From: Roseomonas xinghualingensis
GTDB taxonomy: Bacteria; Pseudomonadota; Alphaproteobacteria; Acetobacterales; Acetobacteraceae
Direction: 5' to 3'
Length of the DNA stretch: 64,000 nucleotides
Assembly (NCBI RefSeq): GCF_025791835.1
Contig: NZ_JAOXLP010000004.1
Location: 62,001 to 126,000, forward strand
Of this stretch, positions 35,969 through 45,491 are shown in pieces; position 1 is the stretch's first letter; every line of letters starts with the position of its first letter. The translations under genes were made by a program, and so were the position numbers. The notes under the pieces were generated by a model. The model saw only the letters and a list, made by a program, of their open reading frames with translations, was not told the DNA's origin and did not search any database.

Positions 35969-36089
35969 GGTCGGCAGGTCCTGCAATGATTCTGCGCGCG
36001 GGTTAGCAGGCCCGGGGCTCCGCTTGAAGTCCGCAAGCGCGGTCAAACCGGATGCGGGCAAGTTGTCCGCATCGCAACATGGAGCACCG

Positions 36090-36965
36090 ATGCCACTGAA
36101 GCCCGCCACCCGCCTGGATTACGGGGCCCGAATCGCCCGCAGCATGGCGCTGCTGGCGCGCGATCCCGGCCGGGTGACCTCTCTGGAGGAGCTTGCAGCC
36201 GAGGCTGCCTTCTCCCCTTATCACTTTCACCGGATTTACCGGATGATGAGCGGGGAAACGCCGGCGGAGACACTGGTTCGGCTGCGGCTGCACCAGGCGG
36301 CCAGCGAGCTGATCCGCGGCTCCGCGCCCGTGGAGAAGGTGGCGCGAAAGGCGGGCTATTCAGGGGCGGCGAGCTTTACCCGCGCCTTCCGGGCGGCCCA
36401 TGGGATTCCTCCCGCCGCCTATCGGGCACGCGGAGGGTCGGGTGCCGTGCTGCGATGCAGTGCAACCCCCAGGGAGGATTCCTCCATGCATGACGTGACC
36501 ATCCGTGAGCTGCCGCCCCTTCGCCTCGCCATGATCGGGCACAGCGGCGACTACCAGCGCATCAGCGCGGCCTTTGACCGCTTGGAGGCCTGGGCCAGGG
36601 CCCGTGGGCTGACCGGGCCGGAGACACGTTTCTTCGGCATCTACCATGACGACCCGCACAGCGTGGCGCGTGAGGCCCTGCGTTCGGAAGCCGCGCTGAC
36701 GGTGCCGGCTTCGGCGCAGGGCGATGATGATGTGCGGATCGTGGACATGCCGGCGCTGCGAGTGGCGGCACTGCGCTTCCAGGGCCCCTATGCGGAACTG
36801 GAGTGCGGCTATGACGCACTCTACCGCGACTGGCTGCCGGGCAGCGGCGAGGAGCCGGAGACGCTGCCGGCGATGGAAGAATACCTGAACGACTGCAAGG
36901 CCCTGCCACCTACCGAATGGCTGACGGATATCATGGTGCCGCTGAAGGCCCGCGTTCCCGCCTGA
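36090..36965 (+). CDS. AraC family regulator with GyrI-like effector domain
   Basis: A 291-residue protein with an N-terminal double HTH (about 10-115): [41 protein letters not shown] and [32 protein letters not shown]. The C-terminal half, [26 protein letters not shown] onward, is a GyrI/SbmC-like ligand pocket with WLPGSGEEP and a final [10 protein letters not shown]. Such proteins resemble Rob and sense hydrophobic compounds or toxins. ATG 36090 has GGAG upstream. It is inserted between odhB and lpdA on the opposite strand; whether it controls them is unknown. Confidence 0.9.
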   Translation: MPLKPATRLDYGARIARSMALLARDPGRVTSLEELAAEAAFSPYHFHRIYRMMSGETPAETLVRLRLHQAASELIRGSAPVEKVARKAGYSGAASFTRAFRAAHGIPPAAYRARGGSGAVLRCSATPREDSSMHDVTIRELPPLRLAMIGHSGDYQRISAAFDRLEAWARARGLTGPETRFFGIYHDDPHSVAREALRSEAALTVPASAQGDDDVRIVDMPALRVAALRFQGPYAELECGYDALYRDWLPGSGEEPETLPAMEEYLNDCKALPPTEWLTDIMVPLKARVPA

Positions 36966-36974
36966 AACGCGAAA

Positions 36975-37002
36975 CGCGCCGGAGGGTCTCCCCTCCGGCG
37001 CG
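36975..37002. terminator. Strong bidirectional terminator hairpin
   Basis: CGCGCCGGAGGG (36975-36986) pairs perfectly over 12 bp with CCCTCCGGCGCG (36991-37002), loop TCTC. It lies between the convergent araC and odhB genes. AAA precedes it, giving a short U-tract on the minus strand only. Confidence 0.75.
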
Positions 37003-37026
37003 CCTCATTGGATCAGCCTGGGCGGA

Positions 37027-38256
37027 TCAGAGGCCGAGCAGCAGGCGCCGCGCGTCCTCGACGCTCTCCTTCACGCGCACGAGGAAGGACACCGCCTCCT
37101 TCCCGTCCACGATCCGGTGGTCATAGGACAGGGCCAGATACATCATCGGGCGGATCTCGATCTTGCCGCCCACCACCATCGGCCGCTCCTTGATCGCGTG
37201 CATCCCGAGGATGCCGGACTGGGGCGGGTTCAGGATCGGGGTGGACATCAGAGAGCCGTAGATGCCGCCATTGGTGATGGTGAAGCTGCCGCCCGCCATC
37301 TCCTCAAGCTTCAGCTGGCCATTGCGGACGCGCTTGCCGAAATCGGCGATCGACTTCTCGACCTCGGCGAAGGACATGTCCTGGGCGTTGCGCAGCACGG
37401 GCACGACCAGGCCGGACGGGCCGCCCACCGCGATGCCCATGTTCACGAACTGCTTGTAGACGATCTCGTCCCCGTCGATCTCGGCGTTCACCGCCGGGAA
37501 CTCCTCCAGGGCCGCGACGCAGGCCTTCACGAAGAAGGACATGAAGCCGAGCTTCACGCCGTGCTTCTTCTCGAAGGCGTCCTTGTACTCGGAGCGCAGG
37601 GCCATCGCATTCGTCATGTCCACCTCGTTGAAGGTGGTGAGCATGGCGGCGGTGTTCTGCGCCTCCTTCAGGCGGCGCGCGATGGTGATGCGCAGGCGGG
37701 TCATCTTCACCCGCTCCTCGCCGGCCGTCAGCGCGCGGGCGGCCTTGGGGGCGGCCTTCGGTGCCTCGGCGGCGGCCGGGCGGGAGAGGAACTCCAGCAC
37801 GTCACCCTTGGCGATGCGGCCATCCTTCGCGCTGCCCTGGCCGATCTGCTCGGCGGAGACGCCCTTCTCGGACATCATCTTGGCCGCGGCAGGCAGCGGG
37901 GCATGGGCGGAGGGTTCGGCGCCGCCCGGGCGGGAGACGGGGCCGGAGACGGTGCGCGGGGCCTCCACCTTCGGGGCGGCAGCAGCGGCCGGGGCGGCAG
38001 CGGCGGGCTTCGCCGCCGGGGCGCCGGCGCCGAGCATGCCCAGCAGCCCACCGACCTCGACCTCCGCGCCCTCATCGGCCGCGATGCTCTCGATGGTGCC
38101 GGCGGAGGGGGCATTCACCTCCACCGTGACCTTGTCGGTCTCCAGCTCGACCAGCGGCTCGTCGGCCGCGACCGTCTCGCCCACCTTCTTCAGCCAGCGC
38201 GCGACCGTGGCGGTGGAAACGCTTTCGCCCAGAGTGGGCACCAGGATCTCGGTCAT
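37027..38256 (-). CDS. odhB: Dihydrolipoyllysine-residue succinyltransferase (E2 of 2-oxoglutarate dehydrogenase)
   Basis: E2 core of the 2-oxoglutarate dehydrogenase complex, 409 residues. One lipoyl domain with the modified Lys42 ([13 protein letters not shown]), an Ala/Pro/Lys-rich linker, a peripheral subunit-binding domain (about 115-155, [30 protein letters not shown]), and the acyltransferase domain with the catalytic [12 protein letters not shown] near the C-terminus. A single lipoyl domain and [12 protein letters not shown] distinguish it from pyruvate E2. It follows odhA by 11 bases on the minus strand. A strong hairpin ends the operon after it. Confidence 0.97.
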   Translation of the reverse strand: MTEILVPTLGESVSTATVARWLKKVGETVAADEPLVELETDKVTVEVNAPSAGTIESIAADEGAEVEVGGLLGMLGAGAPAAKPAAAAPAAAAAPKVEAPRTVSGPVSRPGGAEPSAHAPLPAAAKMMSEKGVSAEQIGQGSAKDGRIAKGDVLEFLSRPAAAEAPKAAPKAARALTAGEERVKMTRLRITIARRLKEAQNTAAMLTTFNEVDMTNAMALRSEYKDAFEKKHGVKLGFMSFFVKACVAALEEFPAVNAEIDGDEIVYKQFVNMGIAVGGPSGLVVPVLRNAQDMSFAEVEKSIADFGKRVRNGQLKLEEMAGGSFTITNGGIYGSLMSTPILNPPQSGILGMHAIKERPMVVGGKIEIRPMMYLALSYDHRIVDGKEAVSFLVRVKESVEDARRLLLGL

Positions 38257-38267
38257 CTAATTCTTCC

Positions 38268-41141
38268 TCAACCCAGGCCGAGTGCCTGGCGAACCAGGGC
38301 TTCCTGCTGCTGCGCGTGCACCTTGGCAAGCCCCGTCGCGGGGCTGGCGGCAGCCGGACGGCCCACATAACTCGGGCGGCGGGCCTTGCCGCCGATCTCG
38401 TTCAGCACGCCCTCGATCCTCCGGTCGATGAAGTTCCAGGCGCCCATGTTCTCCGGCTCCTCCTGGCACCAGATGACCTCGGCCTTGCTGTAGGGGGCGA
38501 GGATCTTGGGCAGGGTGATGCGCGGGAAGGGATAGAGCTGCTCGATGCGGATGATCGCGACGTCCTTGATGCCCTTGTCGCGGCGCTCCTGCAGCAGGTC
38601 GTAATAGACCTTGCCGGTGCAGAGCACGACGCGGCGCACCTTCTCGGGCGCCACCAGCTGGTCGGCATCAGGGAGGACGGTCTGGAAGCCGCTGCCCGGG
38701 CCGAACTCGGCCAGGGAGGAGACCGCCAGCTTGTGGCGGAGCAGCGACTTCGGCGTCATCAGCACCAGCGGCTTGCGGTAGTTCGCCTTCAGCTGGCGGC
38801 GCAGCGCGTGGAAGTAGTTGGCCGGCGTGGTGAGATTGCCGACCCGCATGTTCCGCTCCGCGCAGAGCTGCAGGTAACGCTCGAGTCGCGCGGAGGAGTG
38901 CTCCGGCCCCTGCCCTTCATAACCATGGGGCAACAGCATCACGAGGCCGGACATGCGCAGCCACTTGGTCTCGGCCGAGGCGATGAACTGGTCGATGATG
39001 ACCTGGGCGCCGTTGGCGAAGTCGCCGAACTGGCCTTCCCAGAGGACCAGGGTGCTCGGATCGGCCAGCGAGTAGCCATAGTCGAAGCCGAGGACGCCGA
39101 ACTCCGAAAGGAGGGAGTTGAAGGCCTCCAGGCGCTTCTGCCCCTCACGGATGTTGTTCAGCGGGACGTATTCGGCCTGGGTCTGCTGGTCGATCAGATA
39201 GGCATGGCGCTGGGAGAAGGTGCCGCGCTGCACGTCCTCACCCGAGAGGCGAACGCGATGGCCTTCCAGCAACAGCGAGCCGAAAGCCAGGGCCTCGCCG
39301 GTCGCCCAGTCGATGCCTTCCCCGGTCTCAATGGCCTGCTTCTTGGCTTCGAGCTGGCGGAGGATCTTCGGATTGGCGTTGAACCCCTCCGGCACGCGGG
39401 ACAGGGCGGTGCCCACCTCGCGCAGCGTGTCGGAGCCCACCGACGTCTCGGTGTCCGTCTCGGCCTCGTCGCAGCCAGGAGCCTTCAGCCCGGCCCAGTG
39501 GCCTTCCAGCCAGTCCGCCTTGTTCGGCTTGAAGGTCTGGCTGGCCTGGAAGGCCTCGTCCAGCTTCGCGAAGAAGGCATCCTGCATGGCCTTTGCCTCG
39601 GCCTCCGGCACCTCGCCGGAGGTGGCCAGCTTCTGCGCGTATTTGGTGCGCGTCGTCGGCGTCTCCTTGATGCGGGCATACATCAGGGGCTGGGTGAAGG
39701 CCGGCTCGTCGCTCTCATTATGGCCGTGGCGGCGATAGCAGACGATGTCGAGCACGACGTCGGTCGCGAACTTCAGGCGGAACTCGGCGGCCAGGCGGGC
39801 GCAGAAGACCACCGCCTCGGGATCGTCGCCATTCACATGGAAGATCGGCGCCTGCACCGACTTGGCCACATCCGTGCAGTAGAGGCCCGAATAGGCATGG
39901 GCCGGCGTGGTGGTGAAGCCGATCTGGTTGTTGGTCACCACATGCACCGTGCCACCGACGCGGTAGCCGATGAGCTGGCTCATCGCGAGCGTCTCATAGA
40001 CCACGCCCTGGCCGGCGAAGGCGGCGTCGCCATGCAGCAGGATGCCCATGACGGACTTCCGCGCCTTGGTGTCGCCGGCCATGTCCTGGCGGGCACGCAC
40101 CTTGCCGGCCACCACCGGGTCCACCGCTTCGAGATGCGAGGGGTTCGGCTGGAGGGACAGGTGGACCTGGTGGCCGTCGATCTCCACGTCGGTGGAGGTG
40201 CCGAGGTGGTACTTCACGTCGCCCGAGCCCTGGACGTCCTCGGGGTGCCCGGCGCCCTTGAACTCGGCAAAGACCTGCGTGAAGGACTTCTTCACCACGT
40301 TCACCAGCGTGGACAGGCGGCCACGATGGGCCATGCCGATGGCGATCTCGTTCACGCCGCCCTTCGCGGCTTCGGAGATCACCGCCTGCAGGGCCGGGAT
40401 GGTCGATTCGCCGCCCTCAAGGCCGAAGCGCTTGGTGCCGACGAACTTGCGGGCGCAATAGGCCTCGAAGCCTTCCGCCTCGGTCAGCTGCTGCAGGATG
40501 GTGCGCTTGCTGTCCTTGTCGAAGGCGCGGGTCCAGGGGGCGCCCTCGATCCGCTGCTGGATGAAGGACTTCTGCTCCGGGTCCTGGATATGCATGAACT
40601 CGACGCCGATCGGGCCGCAATAGCTGGCCTTCAGGATCGAGAGGATCTCGCGCAGGGTCGCCGTCTCGCGGCCGAGCACATGGTCGATGAAGATCGGGCG
40701 GTCGAGATCCGAATCCGTGAAGCCGTAGGTCTTCGGATCCAGTTCGGGATGCGGCTTCTTCTTCTGCAGGCCCAGCGGATCGAGATTCGCCTCGAGATGG
40801 CCGCGCACGCGATAGGCTCGGATGAGCATCAGGGCGCGGAGCGAATCCATCACCTGCTGCTTGCTGGCCCCCTGGTCGGCGGCCGGGGCGGCAGCCTTGC
40901 CACCCTTGGCAGGTGCGGGCGCCTCGGGCTCGGGTGCGAAGCCGCCACGGGGGCGCGGGGCCCAGGAGGCGCCGGTCGCGTCGCTCAGCACCGCGCGGGC
41001 ATCGTCGTTCAGCGCCGCGAAAAGCTCCTGGAAGGAGGCGTCCACGCTGTCCGGCGCCTGGACCCAGCGGGCGTAAAGGTCAGCGAGGAAGGCGGCATTC
41101 GCCCCCGTCATCGCGCTGGCTAGGATGTCCACTCCGGGCAT
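38268..41141 (-). CDS. odhA: 2-oxoglutarate dehydrogenase E1 component
   Basis: Thiamine-diphosphate-dependent decarboxylase of the TCA cycle, 957 residues, the usual SucA length. N-terminal E2-interaction region (NAAFLADLYARWVQAPDSVDASF), linker, then the catalytic domains with HRGRLSTLVNV, the ThDP/Mg region GDAAFAGQGVVYETL, and LPHGYEGQGPEHSSARLERYLQ. The N-terminus could also begin ten residues later (41111). It begins the odhAB operon; lpdA lies 1 kb beyond odhB. A 363-bp intergenic region upstream should hold the promoter. Confidence 0.97.
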   Translation of the reverse strand: MPGVDILASAMTGANAAFLADLYARWVQAPDSVDASFQELFAALNDDARAVLSDATGASWAPRPRGGFAPEPEAPAPAKGGKAAAPAADQGASKQQVMDSLRALMLIRAYRVRGHLEANLDPLGLQKKKPHPELDPKTYGFTDSDLDRPIFIDHVLGRETATLREILSILKASYCGPIGVEFMHIQDPEQKSFIQQRIEGAPWTRAFDKDSKRTILQQLTEAEGFEAYCARKFVGTKRFGLEGGESTIPALQAVISEAAKGGVNEIAIGMAHRGRLSTLVNVVKKSFTQVFAEFKGAGHPEDVQGSGDVKYHLGTSTDVEIDGHQVHLSLQPNPSHLEAVDPVVAGKVRARQDMAGDTKARKSVMGILLHGDAAFAGQGVVYETLAMSQLIGYRVGGTVHVVTNNQIGFTTTPAHAYSGLYCTDVAKSVQAPIFHVNGDDPEAVVFCARLAAEFRLKFATDVVLDIVCYRRHGHNESDEPAFTQPLMYARIKETPTTRTKYAQKLATSGEVPEAEAKAMQDAFFAKLDEAFQASQTFKPNKADWLEGHWAGLKAPGCDEAETDTETSVGSDTLREVGTALSRVPEGFNANPKILRQLEAKKQAIETGEGIDWATGEALAFGSLLLEGHRVRLSGEDVQRGTFSQRHAYLIDQQTQAEYVPLNNIREGQKRLEAFNSLLSEFGVLGFDYGYSLADPSTLVLWEGQFGDFANGAQVIIDQFIASAETKWLRMSGLVMLLPHGYEGQGPEHSSARLERYLQLCAERNMRVGNLTTPANYFHALRRQLKANYRKPLVLMTPKSLLRHKLAVSSLAEFGPGSGFQTVLPDADQLVAPEKVRRVVLCTGKVYYDLLQERRDKGIKDVAIIRIEQLYPFPRITLPKILAPYSKAEVIWCQEEPENMGAWNFIDRRIEGVLNEIGGKARRPSYVGRPAAASPATGLAKVHAQQQEALVRQALGLG

Positions 41142-41504
41142 GGTGTTCCGCTTCTCGGCTTTGTCGGGCTGGGGGTTAGGAGGCGATCAGGGCAGGGCTG
41201 TGGCAGGGCGTTCGCTTGAACGGCATGACAGATCGGATCACGGGATCGCGGCTTCGCAATTTCTGACCTGTTTCCGTTGCCGTTTCATCCTGCCCGCCGG
41301 AGACTCCGAGGGCTGTCGCCCAATTGGCGTCTTGCGCGCCGGTTGTCACCCGTCTTACCGGCATAACAGGGCGGCGCAAGGCAAGTTGACACGCGATGCC
41401 TCCACAATGCCGCGGAACCGCGCCAGAGTTGCACCGGCCGCAGTCGCACCGGCCGCGCCCCTTAGGGGAATACGGCCGGCTGGATGGCAGGGCAGGCGAA
41501 AGAT
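41142..41504. other. Intergenic region upstream of odhA
   Basis: 363 bases after the ilvE stop and before odhA, both on the minus strand. It should hold the odhA promoter. It has a direct repeat GCACCGGCCGC (two copies around 41430-41456) and many GATC tetramers, but no gene, clear promoter or terminator that I can support. Confidence 0.4.
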
Positions 41505-42404
41505 TCAGGCGGCCCGCTGCAGGACCTCTTCCGGGCTCATGCGGACCAAGCGCGCATATTCGCCGACCAGCATTTCCGTGATGCGGCCCGGGGCATAGTG
41601 GTGATCGGCGATGCGGCGCACAGGCGTCACCTCGGCGGCCGTTCCGGCCAGGAAGACCTCGCTGGCGCGGGCAATCTCCTCCAGGGCGATGGTGCGTTCC
41701 ACGACCTTGATCTGGTTCTGCCGGGCCAGGTTCATCACCGTGCGCCGGGTGATGCCGTCCAGGAAGCCAACGGGCTTCGGGGTGTGCAGCTCGCCATCGA
41801 AGACGAAAAAGGCGTTCGCGCCGGTCGCCTCGGCCACGTCGCCCTTCCAGTCGAGCATCAGGGCATCGTTGAAGCCTTCCGCCTCGGCATCGCGCTTGGA
41901 CATCGTGCCGATCATATAGAGGCCGCTGGCCTTGGAGGCGGTGGGAGCTGTCTCCGGCGAGGGGCGGCGCCACTTCGCCATGCCGAGGGTGATGCCCTTC
42001 ATCCGGTCCTCGCCGAAGAGATTCGGCCAGGCCCATGCGGCGATGGCGACATGGATTCTCGTCTGCTGGGCGGAAACCGCCAGCATCTCGCTGCCGCGAT
42101 AGGCGATCGGGCGGATGTAAGCCTCGGTGAGGTTATTCCGCCGCATCGTCTCGATGCAGGCGGCGTCGATCTCCTCCATGGTATAGGGGATTTCAAAGCC
42201 GAGGATGCGGGCGGATTGGAACAGTCGCTCGGTATGTTCACGCAACTTGAAGATATGGCCCGAATAGGCCCGTTCGCCCTCGAAGACGCCGCTGGCATAA
42301 TGCAGCCCATGTGTCAGGACATGAAGCTTCGCATCGCGCCAGGGAACGAACTGGCCATCGAACCAGATCAAGCCATCGCGGTCGTCGAAGGGAATGGGAG
42401 CCAT
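41505..42404 (-). CDS. ilvE: Branched-chain amino acid aminotransferase, class IV group I type
   Basis: PLP-dependent enzyme of 299 residues making leucine, isoleucine and valine from their keto acids, of the E. coli IlvE subgroup. The PLP lysine is in TAPTASKASGLYM, with AYIRPIAYRGSEML before it and ATGANAFFVFDGELHTP and LAGTAAEVTPV after it. AAGGAAAG precedes ATG 42404. A second, sequence-distinct aminotransferase is at 51000-52085. It diverges from the marR gene. The leader carries the motif TARGCAAYAATATTRC shared with the second enzyme, overlapping a TTAACT/TAATAT promoter. Confidence 0.94.
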   Translation of the reverse strand: MAPIPFDDRDGLIWFDGQFVPWRDAKLHVLTHGLHYASGVFEGERAYSGHIFKLREHTERLFQSARILGFEIPYTMEEIDAACIETMRRNNLTEAYIRPIAYRGSEMLAVSAQQTRIHVAIAAWAWPNLFGEDRMKGITLGMAKWRRPSPETAPTASKASGLYMIGTMSKRDAEAEGFNDALMLDWKGDVAEATGANAFFVFDGELHTPKPVGFLDGITRRTVMNLARQNQIKVVERTIALEEIARASEVFLAGTAAEVTPVRRIADHHYAPGRITEMLVGEYARLVRMSPEEVLQRAA

Positions 42405-42443
42405 GGCGGCTTTCCTTTCTTGGCATGGATTGTCGCAAGAATT

Positions 42444-42460
42444 GGTAATATTATTGCCTA
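42444..42460. promoter_or_regulatory. Shared aminotransferase promoter motif, ilvE copy
   Basis: On the minus strand this reads TAGGCAATAATATTACC, with palindromic core TAATATTA. It overlaps the likely -10 of ilvE and sits in the divergent spacer with marR. The second aminotransferase gene carries TAAGCAACAATATTGC; the core differs at both ends but stays palindromic. Confidence 0.55.
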
Positions 42461-42532
42461 AACTGGCTAAAAGTTAAAATGGTCAGCATGATTGCGTCAA
42501 TGAAGCTGACCCAACCAAGGAGCGGGGCAGCC

Positions 42533-43105
42533 ATGCCGGACGGGACGGACACGCGTGGTGGTGCGGGCGCGGCGGGGCGCAACCTGCTCTTCCTGCGAGA
42601 GGAGGAGCTGCGGCTGGCGCAGGACCTTCTCTTCTTCGGCTATCGCGACTTCACGGCCGGGCCGGATGCCATACTGGCGGAGATCGGCCTGGGGCGGGCG
42701 CATCACCGGGTGCTGCATTTCCTCGGGCGCCGTCCGGGGCTGACGGTGGGGGAATTGCTTTCGATCCTGGCGATCACCAAACAGTCGCTCTCGCGCGTGC
42801 TGACACCACTGATGGCCCAGGGCTATGTGGCCCAGAGCACGGGGCGCGCAGACCGGCGGCAGCGCCACCTCTCCCTGACGCCGGAGGGAGAGGCGCTGGA
42901 ACGACGCCTTTTCGAACGGCAGCGGGAGACGGTGACGCGCGCCTATCGCGAGGCCGGACCGGTGGCGGTGGAAGGGTTCCGGCATGTCATGCGCGGGCTG
43001 ATGGGTCCGGAGGCACGACGGGCGCTGGACCGGCTGGGGATGGCCGACCGCCCCTCTGTGCGGGCCGTGCCGCCGCAGGCCCCACTTCAAGGGAAGACAC
43101 CATGA
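42533..43105 (+). CDS. MarR family transcriptional regulator (PetP-like)
   Basis: Dimeric winged-helix regulator of 190 residues: GLGRAHHRVLHFLGRRPGLTVGELLSILAITKQSLSRVLTPLMAQGYVAQSTGRADRRQRHLSLTPEG is the MarR domain. ATG 42533 has AAGGAG nine bases upstream; the longer frame from 42479 lacks one. It overlaps the response regulator by four bases. The order aminotransferase/MarR/response regulator recalls the petP-petR arrangement described in Rhodobacter, where PetP is MarR-like; the equivalence here is inference. It may bind the motif in the ilvE spacer. Confidence 0.9.
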   Translation: MPDGTDTRGGAGAAGRNLLFLREEELRLAQDLLFFGYRDFTAGPDAILAEIGLGRAHHRVLHFLGRRPGLTVGELLSILAITKQSLSRVLTPLMAQGYVAQSTGRADRRQRHLSLTPEGEALERRLFERQRETVTRAYREAGPVAVEGFRHVMRGLMGPEARRALDRLGMADRPSVRAVPPQAPLQGKTP

Positions 43106-43797
43106 CGGATGCCGCCGCCCATCTCCTGGTGGTGGATGACGATGCACGGCTGCGTGCCCTGTTGCAGCGCTACCTGGCAGAGCAGGGCTTCCGCGTCACC
43201 GTCGCCGCCGATGCCGCCGCCGCGCGGCAGGCTTTGGCGGGGATGGAGTTCGACCTGATGGTGCTGGACGTGATGATGCCGGGCGAGACGGGGCTCGCGC
43301 TCAGCGAGAGCCTGCGCCGCCATGGCCAGGATGTGCCGATCCTGATGCTCACCGCGGCCGGCGCGCCGGATGACCGGATTGCCGGTTTCGAGCATGGCGC
43401 CGACGATTACCTGGCCAAGCCCTTCGACCCGCGAGAGCTTGCATTGCGGATTCGCACCATCCTGAGGCGCTCCGCGCCGGTGGGGATGAGCCCCCTGCCG
43501 CCGGTGCAGCTGGGCTTGCGCTGGTTCGATGCGGAGCGGGGCGAGCTGCGCGGGCCCGAGGGGGTGACGCGGCTGACCGGCGGCGAGGCCGCGCTGCTGG
43601 TGGCGCTGGCCCGGCGCGGGGGCGAGGTACTCTCCCGCGAGGAGATCGCCGCCGCCATGGGATCGCCCGAGGCCGGGGAAAGGGCGGTGGACGTGACCGT
43701 GACGCGCCTGCGCCGGAAGATCGAGCCCGATCCGCGCGAACCGCGTTTCCTGCACACGGTGCGGCACAAGGGCTATGTGTTGCGGCCAGGGGGCTGA
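43102..43797 (+). CDS. OmpR family response regulator (PetR-like)
   Basis: 231-residue two-domain regulator. The receiver domain shows the acidic pair DDD (12-14), phosphorylation site D56 in VLDVMMPGE, T84 and K106 (YLAKPFDP). The C-terminal winged helix is of OmpR/PhoB type, with VDVTVTRLRRKIEPDPREPRFLHTVRHKGYVL at the recognition helix and wing. ATG 43102 overlaps the marR stop. The sensor kinase follows 68 bases downstream, so this is likely its partner. Target genes are not evident from sequence. Confidence 0.94.
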   Translation: MTDAAAHLLVVDDDARLRALLQRYLAEQGFRVTVAADAAAARQALAGMEFDLMVLDVMMPGETGLALSESLRRHGQDVPILMLTAAGAPDDRIAGFEHGADDYLAKPFDPRELALRIRTILRRSAPVGMSPLPPVQLGLRWFDAERGELRGPEGVTRLTGGEAALLVALARRGGEVLSREEIAAAMGSPEAGERAVDVTVTRLRRKIEPDPREPRFLHTVRHKGYVLRPGG

Positions 43798-43865
43798 CGC
43801 CCGGTCCGCCTGAGCATCGGGCCGCCCACGCGGCCCCTTTCCGTCCGAAGATCCGGAGGGCCGAG

Positions 43866-45293
43866 ATGGCACCCGATATCGGCCCGGCCGCCGCCGGGAT
43901 GCATGAAGGCGATGGCCTGCCCAAGGAACACCCCGCACGCCCCGCCTGGACGCGGCGCCGCAAGCGCTGGCGCGGCCTGCTCGCTTCGGCAGTGCGGCCC
44001 CTGATCCCACGGGGGCTGCTGGCACGGGCACTGCTGATCGTGCTGGTCCCGTTGGTCGTCACCCAGGGCATCGCGCTGCAGATCTTCTACGGCACGCATC
44101 TGGATGTGATCTCCCGCCGGCTCTCGGGCGGGTTGGCGGGCGATATCGGCATGGTGGCGGAAGTCCTGTCCCGCTATCCCAGCCCAGAGGATCAGGGATG
44201 GCTCTTCCGGGAGGCAGCCTGGCGGCTGGACCTTTCCCTTGCTTTCGAGCCGGGGGCGGAGCTGGGCCGGTCGGCCATGCGCCCGGCCAGCCTGCCGCTG
44301 CTCCCGCTGGAGGGTGACCTGGACAATGCCCTGCGCGAAAGGCTGCGCCTGCCCTTCGACACGGACTGGCAGAGCGACCCGCGCAGCGTGATCATCCGCG
44401 TGGGCCTGCCCGAAGGCGTGCTGCATGTGGAGGCGCCTCGCAAGCGCCTCTTCTCCGGCACTCTTTATCTGTTCGTCATCTGGCTTGTGGGCGCCTCGCT
44501 GCTGCTCTTCGTGGCGGCGGCGCTGTTCATGAAGAATCAGGTGCGGGCACTGCGGCGGCTGGCGGCGGTGGCCGAGGATTTCGGCAAGGGGCGCGACAGC
44601 GGCACGATCAAGCCCGAGGGTGCCTCGGAGGTACGGCAGGCGGCGGCGGCCTTCAACGGGATGCGGGCCAATATCCGGCGCTTCGTCACGCAGCGGACCG
44701 AATTGCTGGCCGGGATCAGCCATGACCTGCGCACCCCCCTCACCCGGTTGCGGCTGGGACTGGCGATGCTGCCAGAGGAGAGCCGCGAGGATGCGGTGGC
44801 CATGACCCAGGACGTGGAGGAAATGGAGCGGATGATCGCCTCCTACCTCGCCTTCGCGCGGGGCGATGTGCTGGAGGCGCCGCAGCCAACCGATCTGGTG
44901 GCGCTGGTGCGGGATCTCGTGTCGCGCTTCCCGGGTGGGGGCAACGGCGTGCCGGTGGAAGCGCCCCCTACCCTCACCCTGCCGTTGCGGGCGGATGCGC
45001 TGCGCCGCTGCCTGGGCAACCTGCTGGACAATGCGCGGCGCCATGCGGCGCGGGTGGCGGTGACGGTGCGGGAGACACCCGGCTGGGCCGAGGTGGTGGT
45101 GGACGATGATGGGCCGGGTATCCCGGAAGCAGCGCGGGAGGGCGCGTTCAAGCCTTTCGCCAGCTTCTCCTCGGGCGGAACCGGGCTGGGGCTCGCCATC
45201 GCGCGGGACATCGCCCGGGCCCATGGGGGCGAGATCGTGTTGGGGGAAAGTCCGATGGGTGGGCTGCGGGCCGTGGCCCGCCTGCCTATCTGA
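43866..45293 (+). CDS. Sensor histidine kinase (EnvZ-like)
   Basis: 475-residue membrane kinase. Two hydrophobic segments (about 60-80 and 195-220) enclose a short periplasmic loop. A HAMP segment follows, then the H-box LLAGISHDLRTPLTRLRLG with phospho-acceptor His286, N-box CLGNLLDNARRHA, and G boxes DDDGPGIP and GGTGLGLAIARDIARAHGG. The arrangement resembles EnvZ. It pairs with the adjacent response regulator. The start ATG 43866 is after GGAGGG. Signal unknown; EnvZ similarity does not prove osmosensing. Confidence 0.92.
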   Translation: MAPDIGPAAAGMHEGDGLPKEHPARPAWTRRRKRWRGLLASAVRPLIPRGLLARALLIVLVPLVVTQGIALQIFYGTHLDVISRRLSGGLAGDIGMVAEVLSRYPSPEDQGWLFREAAWRLDLSLAFEPGAELGRSAMRPASLPLLPLEGDLDNALRERLRLPFDTDWQSDPRSVIIRVGLPEGVLHVEAPRKRLFSGTLYLFVIWLVGASLLLFVAAALFMKNQVRALRRLAAVAEDFGKGRDSGTIKPEGASEVRQAAAAFNGMRANIRRFVTQRTELLAGISHDLRTPLTRLRLGLAMLPEESREDAVAMTQDVEEMERMIASYLAFARGDVLEAPQPTDLVALVRDLVSRFPGGGNGVPVEAPPTLTLPLRADALRRCLGNLLDNARRHAARVAVTVRETPGWAEVVVDDDGPGIPEAAREGAFKPFASFSSGGTGLGLAIARDIARAHGGEIVLGESPMGGLRAVARLPI

Positions 45294-45491
45294 GGGGAAC
45301 GCCCGCCGGGAACGCGGCCCGGCCGTGCAAAAGCGTGGCGGGACAGCCAGGGGAAGCTGTTCCATGATTCCACTGGCCGGTAGCATGCGATGCTTTCGCG
45401 CGTGCCGCCGGCGCGTGCTTCGACCCTTCCCTCAGCGCATGGCGGCGCGGGCTGAGCCCGGTGCCCCACGAGCCGCCCCAGGAGCGAGACC

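Noticed and set aside
38316..41123. A 935-codon open frame on the plus strand opposite odhA.
   Set aside because: It is exactly antisense to a clear 2-oxoglutarate dehydrogenase E1 gene. Long antisense frames are common in GC-rich DNA with strong third-position bias, and its product resembles no protein.
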